NCBI GenBank assembly: GCA_022414725.1
Contig: CM039463.1
Span: 84,666,620 to 84,730,619, forward strand
DNA length: 64,000 nucleotides
Origin: Microglena sp. YARC
Lineage: Eukaryota > Chlorophyta > Chlorophyceae > Chlamydomonadales > Chlamydomonadaceae
Direction of reading: 5' to 3'
The translations under genes were made by a program, and so were the position numbers. Position 1 is the stretch's first letter. Each line of letters opens with the position of its first letter. Under the pieces are notes generated by a model. It did not search any database. It saw nothing but the letters and a program-made list of their open reading frames with translations, and was not told the DNA's origin. Shown here piece after piece: positions 57,051-64,000 of this stretch.

Positions 57051-57986
57051 AAGCTGCTGGCTGAGGGACAGGGAGCAAAGCTCAATTGCAAGCTCGTCAA
57101 GCGTAGCTCGCTTGGTGGCGAGGTACGCCTCACGCTTGGCGGGAGTCTGTTTCATGCACGCTAGGTGCGCGCACTTGCCAGTGGTGAAGGTCCCACCATT
57201 GGGTTTGCTTAAGAGCACCTGGTGTCTACCACACGGGTTGCCGTGAATGGTGACAGAAGTGCAGCCCAGGGTGGGGGAATACCCCACGATGGTAAATGCA
57301 CCTATATTGGAGCCAACAGGAAGCTCGTTCTTCAGAGGGGCCCCGCAACGACCAATACGACCGGAGGCCAAGGAGGAGGAGGGGGGGCCCGTTGAAAACG
57401 AGACACCAGAAGCAGCAGGAACAGCAGGAGCAGGAGCAGCAGCAGGAGCAGCAGCAGGAACAGCATCAGCAGTAGAAGCAGAAGCAGCAGTAGAAGCAGC
57501 CGGAGCAGCAGGAGCCACAGAGAGTGACACCGTGGTGCGGGGGCGTTTGGTACCACCGGAACTCTCCTCCGACATGCAAACGTCCTCGGTGGGGCCGTCG
57601 TCCTCTGGGAGGGCAAGGGCACTGGCGAGGGCAAGCAAGGAGGAAGGAGCAGGAGCAGCAGAAGCAGCAGACGCAGCAGCGAAGGCAACAGGGAGAAGCA
57701 TTAGCTGTAAAGGGGTTTTCTCCGCGCTGGGGGAATCTTTGAGAAACTTAGCGTGCGCAATTTTCATTGCGCAGACAGGGTCTGCGAGGCACGCAGGAAC
57801 GCAGGGAAATGAAATTATATTTTTGCACATGTCCTTCAATTGAGGGACGGTGGGTTTGTCGGATAGCTTCGTTCGGTCCCTACTTTGGACAACTTTCAAT
57901 ATACCGGAATCATTCAAGAATGATGTGATCTCGGTAGACATGTTGTTGGCAGACATGTTGTTTGTAGACATGTTGTTGGTAGACAT
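57048..57986 (-). CDS. Ala-rich protein with a C-terminal Cys/His domain, 312 aa
   Basis: The frame is open from a TTG at 58031. The first ATG (57986) starts a MSTNNMSTNNMSANNMS repeat. A helical domain follows (TVPQLKDMCKNIISFPCVPA with DPVCAMKIAHAKFL), then a long Ala/Pro/Ser-rich linker encoded by GCAGCA-type repeats, with a KRPR nuclear-localisation-like cluster. The C-terminal 90 residues contain spaced Cys and His (CGAPLKN, LGCTSVTIHGNPCGRHQVLL, GKCAHLACMKQ) that could bind zinc. I recognise no family, though the layout suggests a DNA- or RNA-binding protein. The long plus-strand frame opposite (57247-57843) is only the shadow of the GC-rich linker. Intact. Confidence 0.6.
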   Translation of the reverse strand: MSTNNMSTNNMSANNMSTEITSFLNDSGILKVVQSRDRTKLSDKPTVPQLKDMCKNIISFPCVPACLADPVCAMKIAHAKFLKDSPSAEKTPLQLMLLPVAFAAASAASAAPAPSSLLALASALALPEDDGPTEDVCMSEESSGGTKRPRTTVSLSVAPAAPAASTAASASTADAVPAAAPAAAPAPAVPAASGVSFSTGPPSSSLASGRIGRCGAPLKNELPVGSNIGAFTIVGYSPTLGCTSVTIHGNPCGRHQVLLSKPNGGTFTTGKCAHLACMKQTPAKREAYLATKRATLDELAIELCSLSLSQQL

Positions 57987-58177
57987 AATATCAGTTGAGT
58001 TGGGGTTTATCAGTTGTTGTTGTGGTTTCAAAGGAAGGAAAAAGGCGTCAATTTTTTTTTAGCATGGAAAATAATATAAAAGAAGAAGAGGAGAATACAT
58101 GGAAACGGAAAACAAAAACAAGATGAAACATACGATAAATACAAAGACATTGACCGTGGTCCTATAAAATGACCCGT

Positions 58178-58512
58178 CCAGCAAAGAAACCTCCTTACAT
58201 GACGCATTGCACATCAACAAAGACCCCGTGTTCTTTTGGGCCACGGTACTGGGGAAGAGGCGATCGCTTTAGTGCGGCTGGTCCTTCAATGGACACTCTC
58301 GAAAGTACCGACAAAAGAACGATACGGAGTCTGCAGGATGGAGAGCCGTGATCTAAAAAAGAAACACGATATTCTCGTTATTATCCTGCAATTTGTTGAT
58401 TCAAAATCGTATAGGTGTTCCACTGCCCCGTGGGTTGCTACACCATTAGGTTACACCGTAAGGTGTGCCGTACACGAGGCGGTTTCATTTTAGTATTCCG
58501 TCGACTGTATTT
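58178..58512 (+). repeat. Duplicated 330-bp element, copy 2
   Basis: About 96% identical to 60742-61074. It contains TGACGCATTGCACATCAACA, CCGTGTTCTTTTGGGCCACG, GGACACTCTCGAAAGTACCG and ends GCGGTTTCATTTTAGTATTC, CGTCGACTGTA. The terminus CAGTCGACGGAATACTAAAA (minus strand) next to TA looks like a Tc1/mariner-type end. Short frames within are interrupted in both copies. Confidence 0.85.
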
Positions 58513-58539
58513 AAGCTATATATATTACCACATTATACC

Positions 58540-58660
58540 GTTTTTTTGATGTTTCATTTTACTGTTCCGCCGACTGTAGTTCTCAAATATAGTGGGACAC
58601 TCCTTATAATCATCCAGACTGCAGATCGTTGCTTTTGGGCAACGTTGGGGGGTGCAGCAG
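58540..58660. repeat. Cluster of transposon ends
   Basis: TTTCATTTTACTGTTCCGCC plus GACTGTAG (second TIR type) runs directly into TAGTTCTCAAATATAGTGGG plus ACACTCCTTATAATCATCC (Tc1-like motif) and GCTTTTGGGCAACGTTGGGG. The two TIR types abut at the 3' end of the caspase-like gene 2. Confidence 0.75.
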
Positions 58661-59524
58661 GTTGAAGAGGTTCTCGAAGATATTCCGAGTAGCCTCTTCG
58701 GTACAAGCCAAGCTCACCTCTCTCTGCATGACGAATGCCGGTTGAAACAAAGAACCTCGCATCTCGTTGTTTGCCCCCACCAGATGCAAGACGGATCCGT
58801 TGAACACACGCATGTGACAGCGAATGGCGTCCTCAATCCCAGAGTAACAACAACATTCCCTGGTATCCATGATGCTGCCGATCGCTTTCACAAATGCATT
58901 CAGTGTTTGCGAGTTCAAGACAGCGTCATCGGTTGCAAAGATGAACATGCACCGTCGAAGTTTGTTGTTGTTCTTGATCCCTCTCAGTGGGTTGAGGCCC
59001 TCGGAAGGCAGCGCACCGCAAAACAACATGAAAGGCAACACTGTTCCTCTGTGATGCATTGTCGCATGTGACACCTCCTCCAGTGACACCTTCGCCCCGT
59101 TGGTCATGTCGAGTTGGTCGGAGGATCCATGACCACACAAGACGATCACGAGCACAGAGTCATCATGTGAGTGTGCCACGTGATCATCCAACAGATCCAT
59201 CAGCTCCGCCTTCTTCAAGTGCCCCGGAAGCACAGCGACATGAAAGTCGAGTGGGTGCAAAAAGCGAACCCACGTGCTGTGGTGACCTGGTATGTCCAAA
59301 CCATCCAAATTCTTGCCCAACATGGTTCCTGCTTCATGCATATGCACACATAAAGTCCTCTGAATGTGATCCGTAGGAACATAAGTATAATCTACATACA
59401 ACAGAAGTGCCTTGCTGCTGGATGATGAAGAGGGCGAGTCGGTTGGCAGCTCATTTTCATGGTGGCAGAATTGATGATCTGGCTCTTCTTCATCATCATC
59501 ATACTGCGGGAGACGCCAACGCAT
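58610..59524 (-). CDS. Caspase-like (clan CD) protein 2, 304 aa
   Basis: The frame opens at GTG 59560. The first ATG is at 59524 (MRWRLPQYDDDEEEPDHQ). After an acidic Ser-rich N-terminus comes KALLLYVDYTYVP (first strand) and LDFHVAVLPGHLKKAELMDL. Then SVLVIVLCGHGSSDQLDMTN has the catalytic His at 132 in CGHG, and TVLPFMLFCGALPSEG has the presumed nucleophile Cys at 169. RRCMFIFATDDAVLNSQTLN is the next strand. It shares only these motifs with the protein at 55993. The last 20 or so residues (NLLHPPTLPKSNDLQSG) translate transposon-end sequence, so the 3' end was replaced. Confidence 0.65.
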   Translation of the reverse strand: MRWRLPQYDDDEEEPDHQFCHHENELPTDSPSSSSSSKALLLYVDYTYVPTDHIQRTLCVHMHEAGTMLGKNLDGLDIPGHHSTWVRFLHPLDFHVAVLPGHLKKAELMDLLDDHVAHSHDDSVLVIVLCGHGSSDQLDMTNGAKVSLEEVSHATMHHRGTVLPFMLFCGALPSEGLNPLRGIKNNNKLRRCMFIFATDDAVLNSQTLNAFVKAIGSIMDTRECCCYSGIEDAIRCHMRVFNGSVLHLVGANNEMRGSLFQPAFVMQREVSLACTEEATRNIFENLFNLLHPPTLPKSNDLQSG

Positions 59525-59597
59525 TTCGTCAAATAATTTGACCCTGAGTACAGTAAACACACGATTTCCCCCTTATCTACATTCACCTTAGTAATTT

Positions 59598-59927
59598 CTA
59601 ACGAGAATCTAGGTCTACGACAGGTGTCCCGTTGAAAACGATGCCATGAGTGGTTCCTGTTAAGATCATTTGCTCTATTGTGTCCTTGTAACGCCGACCT
59701 TTCTCACCCTTGAAGCGTTTAACATTGGGGTAGAGCCCCACCCCTGCGTGCTCTAGGAGCTCGGCAGCCAAGATCAAAGGGTTCAGGCAGTAATGTCTGC
59801 TATGGTCAAGAGTGGGCCATAGGTTCGAGTACATCTGCAATGCTACATCCATGTCAGCATCTGGAATGGCGTGGCTGTTAGGATAGGTGTCACGCCATGT
59901 CTGCAAACTTGAGCGAGTGAGGCACAT
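59598..59927 (-). pseudogene. Gene fragment, unknown, 5' end lost to a transposon end
   Basis: From the ATG at 59927 the frame reads MCLTRSSLQTWRDTYPNSHA, then PDADMDVALQMYSNLWPTLD, LILAAELLEHAGVGLYPNV and GTTHGIVFNGTPVVDLDSR. It is helical and high-complexity, and looks like the C-terminal part of a larger enzyme. A Tc1-like end at 59953 lies 26 bases upstream, so the start of the gene was probably removed. Family not recognised. Confidence 0.4.
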
Positions 59928-59952
59928 ATTGTTTCTCTGCAGAGAGCGATAT

Positions 59953-59992
59953 GTTTACAGTAGTTCTCAAATAAAGTGGGACACACCTTATA
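59953..59992 (+). repeat. Tc1/mariner-like terminal motif
   Basis: TACAGTAGTTCTCAAATAAA followed by GTGGGACACACCTTATAATC. It is the best preserved copy of this motif in the window. Confidence 0.6.
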
Positions 59993-60359
59993 ATCATCCA
60001 GACTGCTTCGAGAGCAGACCTACGACTTGGCTTGCGAGTTTCACAAAGTTCACTCGCGATTCTGAGACCGGAGATCGCGGAAACGCATTCAATAGGTGGG
60101 TTTGCATGGGAGACGCTTTTGGAATCGTTCAATTCTGACACCAGCCAAGAAAGTTAGGGGATCTCAAAGTTTTGTTTGGTGTGACTTTCTTTCCATTTGC
60201 TGCGCAGATTCGCATTCATTCGCACGCATCCCCCTCTCGCGACAAAATCGAGGACCAGAGTGTAGAAGGAGGTGAGTCTCGCGGTGGGGACCTGCAAGCA
60301 AGCTATCAGGGTGCAATTTGTGGTCTTGGGATGCATGAATCCACGAATTATGATCCCAA

Positions 60360-60635
60360 TCACTCTGGTGTCCAACTAAAAGTCCTAATTACGTTTTTGA
60401 TCTCAGAGATGTCGGTGAGAGGCGTTGGCCAGGCAGAGAATCCATGATTCTCAGGATATGCCAGCCACATTGTAACCCGATGTCTTAAGTCATCGATAGC
60501 CTCTGATATTGTTCCCCCTATTCCCCCCTGACATGCCAACAAGGAATCTTCCACAGTTCGAATACTGCAAATGAAACCTGATATCGGACTACTGTCGTCT
60601 GTATACTGAACGGTGACTGTGTACGTTGGTGGCAT
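60360..60635 (-). CDS. Hypothetical protein, 91 aa
   Basis: ATG at 60635. MPPTYTVTVQYTDDSSPISG is followed by ICSIRTVEDSLLACQGGIGG, TISEAIDDLRHRVTMWL and a C-terminal EIKNVIRTFSWTPE. It looks like a small alpha/beta domain with no membrane span. Downstream on the same strand, 60375-60154 is open in another frame but is less protein-like. I recognise no family. The AT-rich sequence before the ATG (minus strand CTTTATTTACAAATAAAGCC) could hold a promoter. Confidence 0.5.
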   Translation of the reverse strand: MPPTYTVTVQYTDDSSPISGFICSIRTVEDSLLACQGGIGGTISEAIDDLRHRVTMWLAYPENHGFSAWPTPLTDISEIKNVIRTFSWTPE

Positions 60636-60741
60636 TTGTATTGGGCTTTATTTGTAAATAAAGCACGCCTTATACTCTAAAAACTGAAGATCGTTGCTTT
60701 TGGGCAACGTTGAGGGGTGTACGTACCCATGTCATCGTACC

Positions 60742-61074
60742 AGCAAAGAAACCTCCTTTCATGACGCATTGCACATCAACAAAGACCCCGTGTTCTTTTG
60801 GGCCACGGTACCGGGGAAGAGTCGATCGCTTAAGTGCGGCTGGTCCTTCAATGGACACTCTCGAAAGTACCGACAAAAGAACGATACGGAGTCTGCAGGA
60901 TGGAGAGCCGTGATCTAAAAAAGAACCACGATATTCTCGTTAACATCCTGCAATTTGTTGATTCAAAATCGTATTGGTGTTCCACTGCCCCGTGGGTTGC
61001 TACACCATTAGGTTACACCGCAAGGTGTGCCGTACACGAAGCGGTTTCATTTTAGTATTCCGTTGACTGTAACC
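60742..61074 (+). repeat. Duplicated 330-bp element, copy 3
   Basis: Same as 58178-58512, including GCGGTTTCATTTTAGTATTC and CGTTGACTGTA at the right end. It is preceded by GCTTTTGGGCAACGTTGAGG, as at 58630. Confidence 0.85.
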
Positions 61075-61090
61075 ACTATGATCCTCCATG

Positions 61091-61474
61091 TCAAGTTGTA
61101 GCATCCATAGTGGAACCGTTGCACACAAACATAGCTTGCTGCTGCTGTCTGCAAATCCTTAGAATTTGAATGCCGCAGTAAGCGATGACATATGACCGAT
61201 TAATCTCGATGATGTAGGTGTTCTCCACGCGCGCAGCCTTAATGGTAGTTACATCTGTTGTATCATGCACACTCAGCTCAGGTGTGAACACTGTGATACC
61301 ATCTGCATTCTCTGTCCAAACGCGTCCCGTGTGGTTTGACAAGCTTTGAAGCTTGATGACTATGTCTGGCGCCATGTCACTCCGGAGCACGTGGACGGTG
61401 CGATTCATATAGCTTATCGACATGGGAACAATGCCTGTAGAAGTCATGACAACAGGTGTATTACACACACACAT
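61091..61474 (-). CDS. Hypothetical beta-rich protein, 127 aa (paralogue of 43654)
   Basis: ATG at 61474. The order of strands matches the 43654 product: DIVIKLQSLSNHTGRVWTEN, FTPELSVHDTTDVTTIKAA, TYIIEINRSYVIAYCGIQIL, and an ending in RQQQQAMFVCNGSTMDA against KQQAFSASNGIA. Identity is low but the layout, including the WIESYV/EINRSYV and Gln-rich end, is shared. Intact. Its right neighbour is the duplicated transposon-like element, which stops 17 bases from its stop codon. Function unknown. Confidence 0.6.
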   Translation of the reverse strand: MCVCNTPVVMTSTGIVPMSISYMNRTVHVLRSDMAPDIVIKLQSLSNHTGRVWTENADGITVFTPELSVHDTTDVTTIKAARVENTYIIEINRSYVIAYCGIQILRICRQQQQAMFVCNGSTMDATT

Positions 61475-61498
61475 AAATAGTTGCTTTATATTAATAAT

Positions 61499-61650
61499 TA
61501 GGCCTCCGACAAAAAAGGACGGACGCTTGATGAATGGATCGAGTGGGCCGGCGCGCTCCGCATGAACGCATCGAATTGCAGAAAATTAACAAAATGCAAC
61601 GAGAAAGTATCGGATGCGGGTGAAGTCGTTGACAAAATTTCAAAGCCCCG
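61499..61650 (+). pseudogene. Fragment of a paralogue of the 19142 gene
   Basis: ASDKKGRTLDEWIEWAGALR, then NASNCRKLTKCNEKVSDAGE and VVDKISKPR match residues 26-80 of the 19142 product closely. Both ends are cut. At the right it runs into the ACGCAAACGGCGGAACACTG repeat. Confidence 0.7.
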
Positions 61651-61860
61651 TCATCCTCACGCAAACGGCGGAACACTGTGTCGTCCAGTCATCAATCATC
61701 CTCGTCCATCGGAGTACATCAATCATCCTCACACATGCACGGCGGCTTGCGCATACCCCTGTTCGTCCATCAGCGTCCACACGACACACGGAAACGAAAA
61801 TCTGCGAGGGGGGGGGGGGGGGGGGGGGGTCAAAGGATACAGGATGGTGTAAAGGATCGA
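61651..61860. repeat. Mixed repeats with a long poly-G tract
   Basis: ACGCAAACGGCGGAACACTG, CGTCCATCGGAGTAC and GGCGGCTTGCGCATACCCC, then GGAAACGAAAATCTGCGAGG followed by about 20 G (61808-61829) and TCAAAGGATACAGGATGGTG. The last block is the sequence that forms the C-terminus of the helicase at 48817. Confidence 0.85.
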
Positions 61861-62480
61861 CTTATGCTGCTTGAATAAGCAGCTTGTTCAGAATGGAAGG
61901 GAGAATAAACAAGACTTAGGCGACTTCAAGGAACCCTCAAGGATCGTACAGAGTGCCCAGGTGCTTTCACAGCTTGGAAGGAGCGATTCTGACGATTCCA
62001 GAGGTAAGACAACCTCGAGTGTGTACTCACCTACGTAGATCGGGCGTTTTTTTTTCAGATTTATGGCACCAAAAATCAGGACAATCAGACGTCAGGTTGA
62101 TTTATGGAAATTATTATAAGTTTTTGCTGTCTGGCTGGTGTGTGGTTGGGGCCTGGCTGGAGCCCCAAAAGTAATACCAATGAACACATTTTCAGAGCCA
62201 AAACAGGGTCCTGGGGGTCAGAGGCCCCTGCGCCAGGGCTGGAAAAAGGGGAGCAGCCACTTAGGTAGGGCTCTTAGGTCCACTTGCGGGCCCTGCAACG
62301 CGGCCCCCACTTGCGGGGAAGAGGAATGCGGCGTCGACCAAAAGCGGCTTTGAGTAGCCTCTGGGTTGCCTCACGGTTGTCTCACAGTTGTCTCACGGTA
62401 GTTTCACGGTTGTGCCACGGTTGGGGCCGCAAATGTTACCTGAAATGTAACCAAAATGCGGCGTCGGCCAGGTGTAACTC
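61861..62480. other. Gene-free interval with a short tandem repeat
   Basis: No supported gene. At 62371-62426 there are five 11-base units of CTCACGGTTGT type. A T-run at about 62047-62055 and GC-rich TTGCGGGCCCTGCAACGC at 62284 are also seen. Short plus-strand frames have no protein-like features. Confidence 0.45.
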
Positions 62481-62483
62481 ACG

Positions 62484-62745
62484 GAGGTTGTTCTCATCCT
62501 CAAGCAACCAACCTCAAAACTGCTTGTCAAGTGATATATGTCGCCAACACTTGGATGAGAACCACCGTACCACATTAAACAAGTGGCGGAGCCCCTTTTA
62601 TCTCCCCCCAGCGGAGCGACCGGGGGCTACCGGAGGGGAGCCCCCACAAAGGAGTCCGCGAGGAACCGAGCGGGTGGGCGACCGGAGGGGAGCCCACAGT
62701 GTAACATCAACCAGCAGACACACTACATCGTAATCTCTGGCTGGC
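62484..62745 (+). repeat. CAAGCAACCAACCTCAAAAC element joined to family B, copy 5
   Basis: 62495-62576 matches 44230-44308. AACAAGTGGCGGAGCCCC, CCAGCGGAGCGACCGGGGGC and GAACCGAGCGGGTGGGCGAC (62577-62700) are family B, ending CACATTAAAC/CATCAACCAGCAGACACAC. Confidence 0.85.
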
Positions 62746-63140
62746 GTGGCTTTACTTCAGCGCAACTTCTGAACCCACCACCGGAAAATTCCGACGCGTC
62801 CAGGGCAGTACATCGAAATCTCTGGCTGGCGTAGATACAGTGGTGCTTGGCAGCTTGTAATGTCAATTTAAGATTTTTTACAAAATTGAAGTTGAAGAGG
62901 GACATATGTGTCGATGTGTAAATACTAGGCACACTTTTTTCTCAAATAAAGTGGGACAAAAATGTAACTACAAGAGCAATGTGGAATTTTGCGAAAATAT
63001 AACACTCTCCAAGAAACTTGTTCATGTCCAGTCCAGTAACAATGTGTCTAACTTTATACAGACCCAATCATTGGGGATATAGGTACTCCAATTTCATCAT
63101 GATCGCGCGCCACACTCTCCTCATAATCCACAATCCCTAG
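62746..63140. other. Gene-free interval
   Basis: Two copies of ATCTCTGGCTGGCGT (about 62732 and 62817) and a Tc1-like motif TTCTCAAATAAAGTGGGACA at 62938-62957. No gene seen. Confidence 0.5.
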
Positions 63141-63983
63141 CTACATCAGGTGCCTCGCCAGGGCGTGCATCTGCGACTGCAAGTTTTTGGTCGACATACA
63201 CACATTGCAGTTGCAGCTGCTCACGACGTGTGCTGCGGCTCTCATGATACCCTCCTCGTCCTGTCTGATCTCGAAAGGTTTATCCCGAAAAAGTACACTG
63301 AATGCCATGTTAGCCATTGTACATGCGTCAAATGAAGTGAGGCCTCTCTCGAATAGCATGTGCATGATGGTAATGTGCCCGTGTGCGAATGCCTTGTCAT
63401 AGTGATCGTCGGCGTAGCCAGTTCTGTCTATCGCATTAGCGTCCAGTAGGATCTGCACGACCTCAGCGTACCCAAACTTGCAGGCAATCATGAATGGGTC
63501 GTCGAAGTGGTTCCGACGGAGACGCACGGGTCCTCCAGTGATGAGGAAACTCCTCACGATGTCTGGGCGGTTGCGTCTGATGGCCAGGCCCATGCACTCA
63601 ATGACAATCTTGTCATTGATGACATCCTTCCAGGATTCTTGCATGCATTTCAAAGCTTCAATGCTCCCGTCACTGTGTATGGCCGCCGCCGTCTCACTGA
63701 GCATGCAAGAGCGTGCTACTTTGGGAGAGACATCAGAGTTATCTTGGACTAAAGCGAGTATGCACTTCATGTTTCCCATTGATTGCATGGCACGAACTGC
63801 CTTCCGCATGGAGCAGAATCTATTCACCAACAGATGTCGCATGTACCCAGGGGTCTCCCACGCTGCCTTTTGCATGGAGCGGCTCAGCGCCCACGGAAAA
63901 GGCGTTGAGGATCCGCTACGGTCCACAGTCAATGATGCTATGTGTAGCCACACCTCGGTTGGGATCCCATGGTATGGGACCAT
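63141..63983 (-). CDS. F-box-like and ankyrin-repeat protein, 280 aa
   Basis: ATG at 63983, complete within the window. The N-terminus (YHGIPTEVWLHIASLTVD) matches the F-box or PRANC-like opening of viral ankyrin proteins. Helical pairs follow with ankyrin spacing: MKCILALVQDNSDVSPKVA, SIEALKCMQESWKDVINDKI, MGLAIRRNRPDIVRSFLITG, PFMIACKFGYAEVVQILLDA, DKAFAHGHITIMHMLFERGL. The C-terminus has CNCNVCMS. Such proteins in poxviruses and giant viruses bring targets to host SCF ubiquitin ligase. Intact, and the second F-box-type gene of the window after 44892. Confidence 0.7.
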   Translation of the reverse strand: MVPYHGIPTEVWLHIASLTVDRSGSSTPFPWALSRSMQKAAWETPGYMRHLLVNRFCSMRKAVRAMQSMGNMKCILALVQDNSDVSPKVARSCMLSETAAAIHSDGSIEALKCMQESWKDVINDKIVIECMGLAIRRNRPDIVRSFLITGGPVRLRRNHFDDPFMIACKFGYAEVVQILLDANAIDRTGYADDHYDKAFAHGHITIMHMLFERGLTSFDACTMANMAFSVLFRDKPFEIRQDEEGIMRAAAHVVSSCNCNVCMSTKNLQSQMHALARHLM

Positions 63984-64000
63984 GATGTTGATTGTTGTGC

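Noticed and set aside
57247..57843. A 198-codon Ala/Glu/Gly-rich ORF on the plus strand
   Set aside because: It is the antisense of the GCAGCA-type linker of the minus-strand gene at 57048-57986, whose flanking domains are non-repetitive.

Overview
The window reads as a eukaryotic nuclear sequence, or a very repeat-rich giant-virus-like sequence, in which two kinds of DNA meet. The first 16.4 kb is a graveyard of retroelements of a type known from green algae. It holds a Dualen/RandI-like non-LTR retrotransposon with a cysteine protease, an APE endonuclease, RT, RNase H, a zinc finger and a PD-(D/E)XK nuclease, followed by a Ty1/copia remnant. Both lie on the minus strand and both are broken by frameshifts and stops. 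From about 16.5 kb to the end, the recognisable genes are those of nucleocytoplasmic large DNA viruses (NCLDV) and their accessory sets. These are a D5-like helicase, an A32-like packaging ATPase, a C2H2 protein with the viral HFN-type domain, GIY-YIG/T5orf172 proteins, F-box/LRR and F-box/ankyrin proteins, LRAT-like proteins, a dual-specificity phosphatase, two caspase-like proteins and a four-helix membrane protein. I infer an endogenised giant virus in an algal (probably green-algal) genome. A free giant virus invaded by host retroelements is the alternative.

Layout. 0-2.7 kb: LINE fragments and a minisatellite. 2.8-13.7 kb: the Dualen-like LINE. 13.9-16.4 kb: a tRNA-like sequence and the copia remnant. 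16.5-27.9 kb: small virus-type genes (a broken LRAT-like gene, hypotheticals, a broken ankyrin gene, a paralogous pair at 23.2 and 27.2 kb), an intron-containing tRNA-like gene and several repeat families. 27.97-32.73 kb: an array of about 42 copies of a 112-bp unit, each with a perfect palindrome. 32.9-36.98 kb: the C2H2 gene and two GIY-YIG genes, one intact and one broken. 37-44.9 kb: mostly repeats, with a few small genes. 44.9-51.7 kb: F-box/LRR, a helical hypothetical, D5-like helicase, intact LRAT. 52.2-55.0 kb: a compact minus-strand cluster (membrane protein, hypothetical, phosphatase, packaging-type ATPase). 56-64 kb: two caspase-like genes, an Ala-rich Cys protein, small hypotheticals, and an F-box/ankyrin gene at the edge.

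The most striking feature is the non-coding repeat content. Separate families recur between and against the genes: a double-hairpin element, a roughly 250-bp leader cassette found directly upstream of five plus-strand genes, a GC-rich 200-bp element, two kinds of Tc1/mariner-like ends, and several minisatellites. Repeat sequence has replaced the 3' ends of at least two genes. Many otherwise recognisable genes carry one or two frameshifts. That means either decay after integration or indel errors in the assembly, and the sequence alone cannot separate the two.
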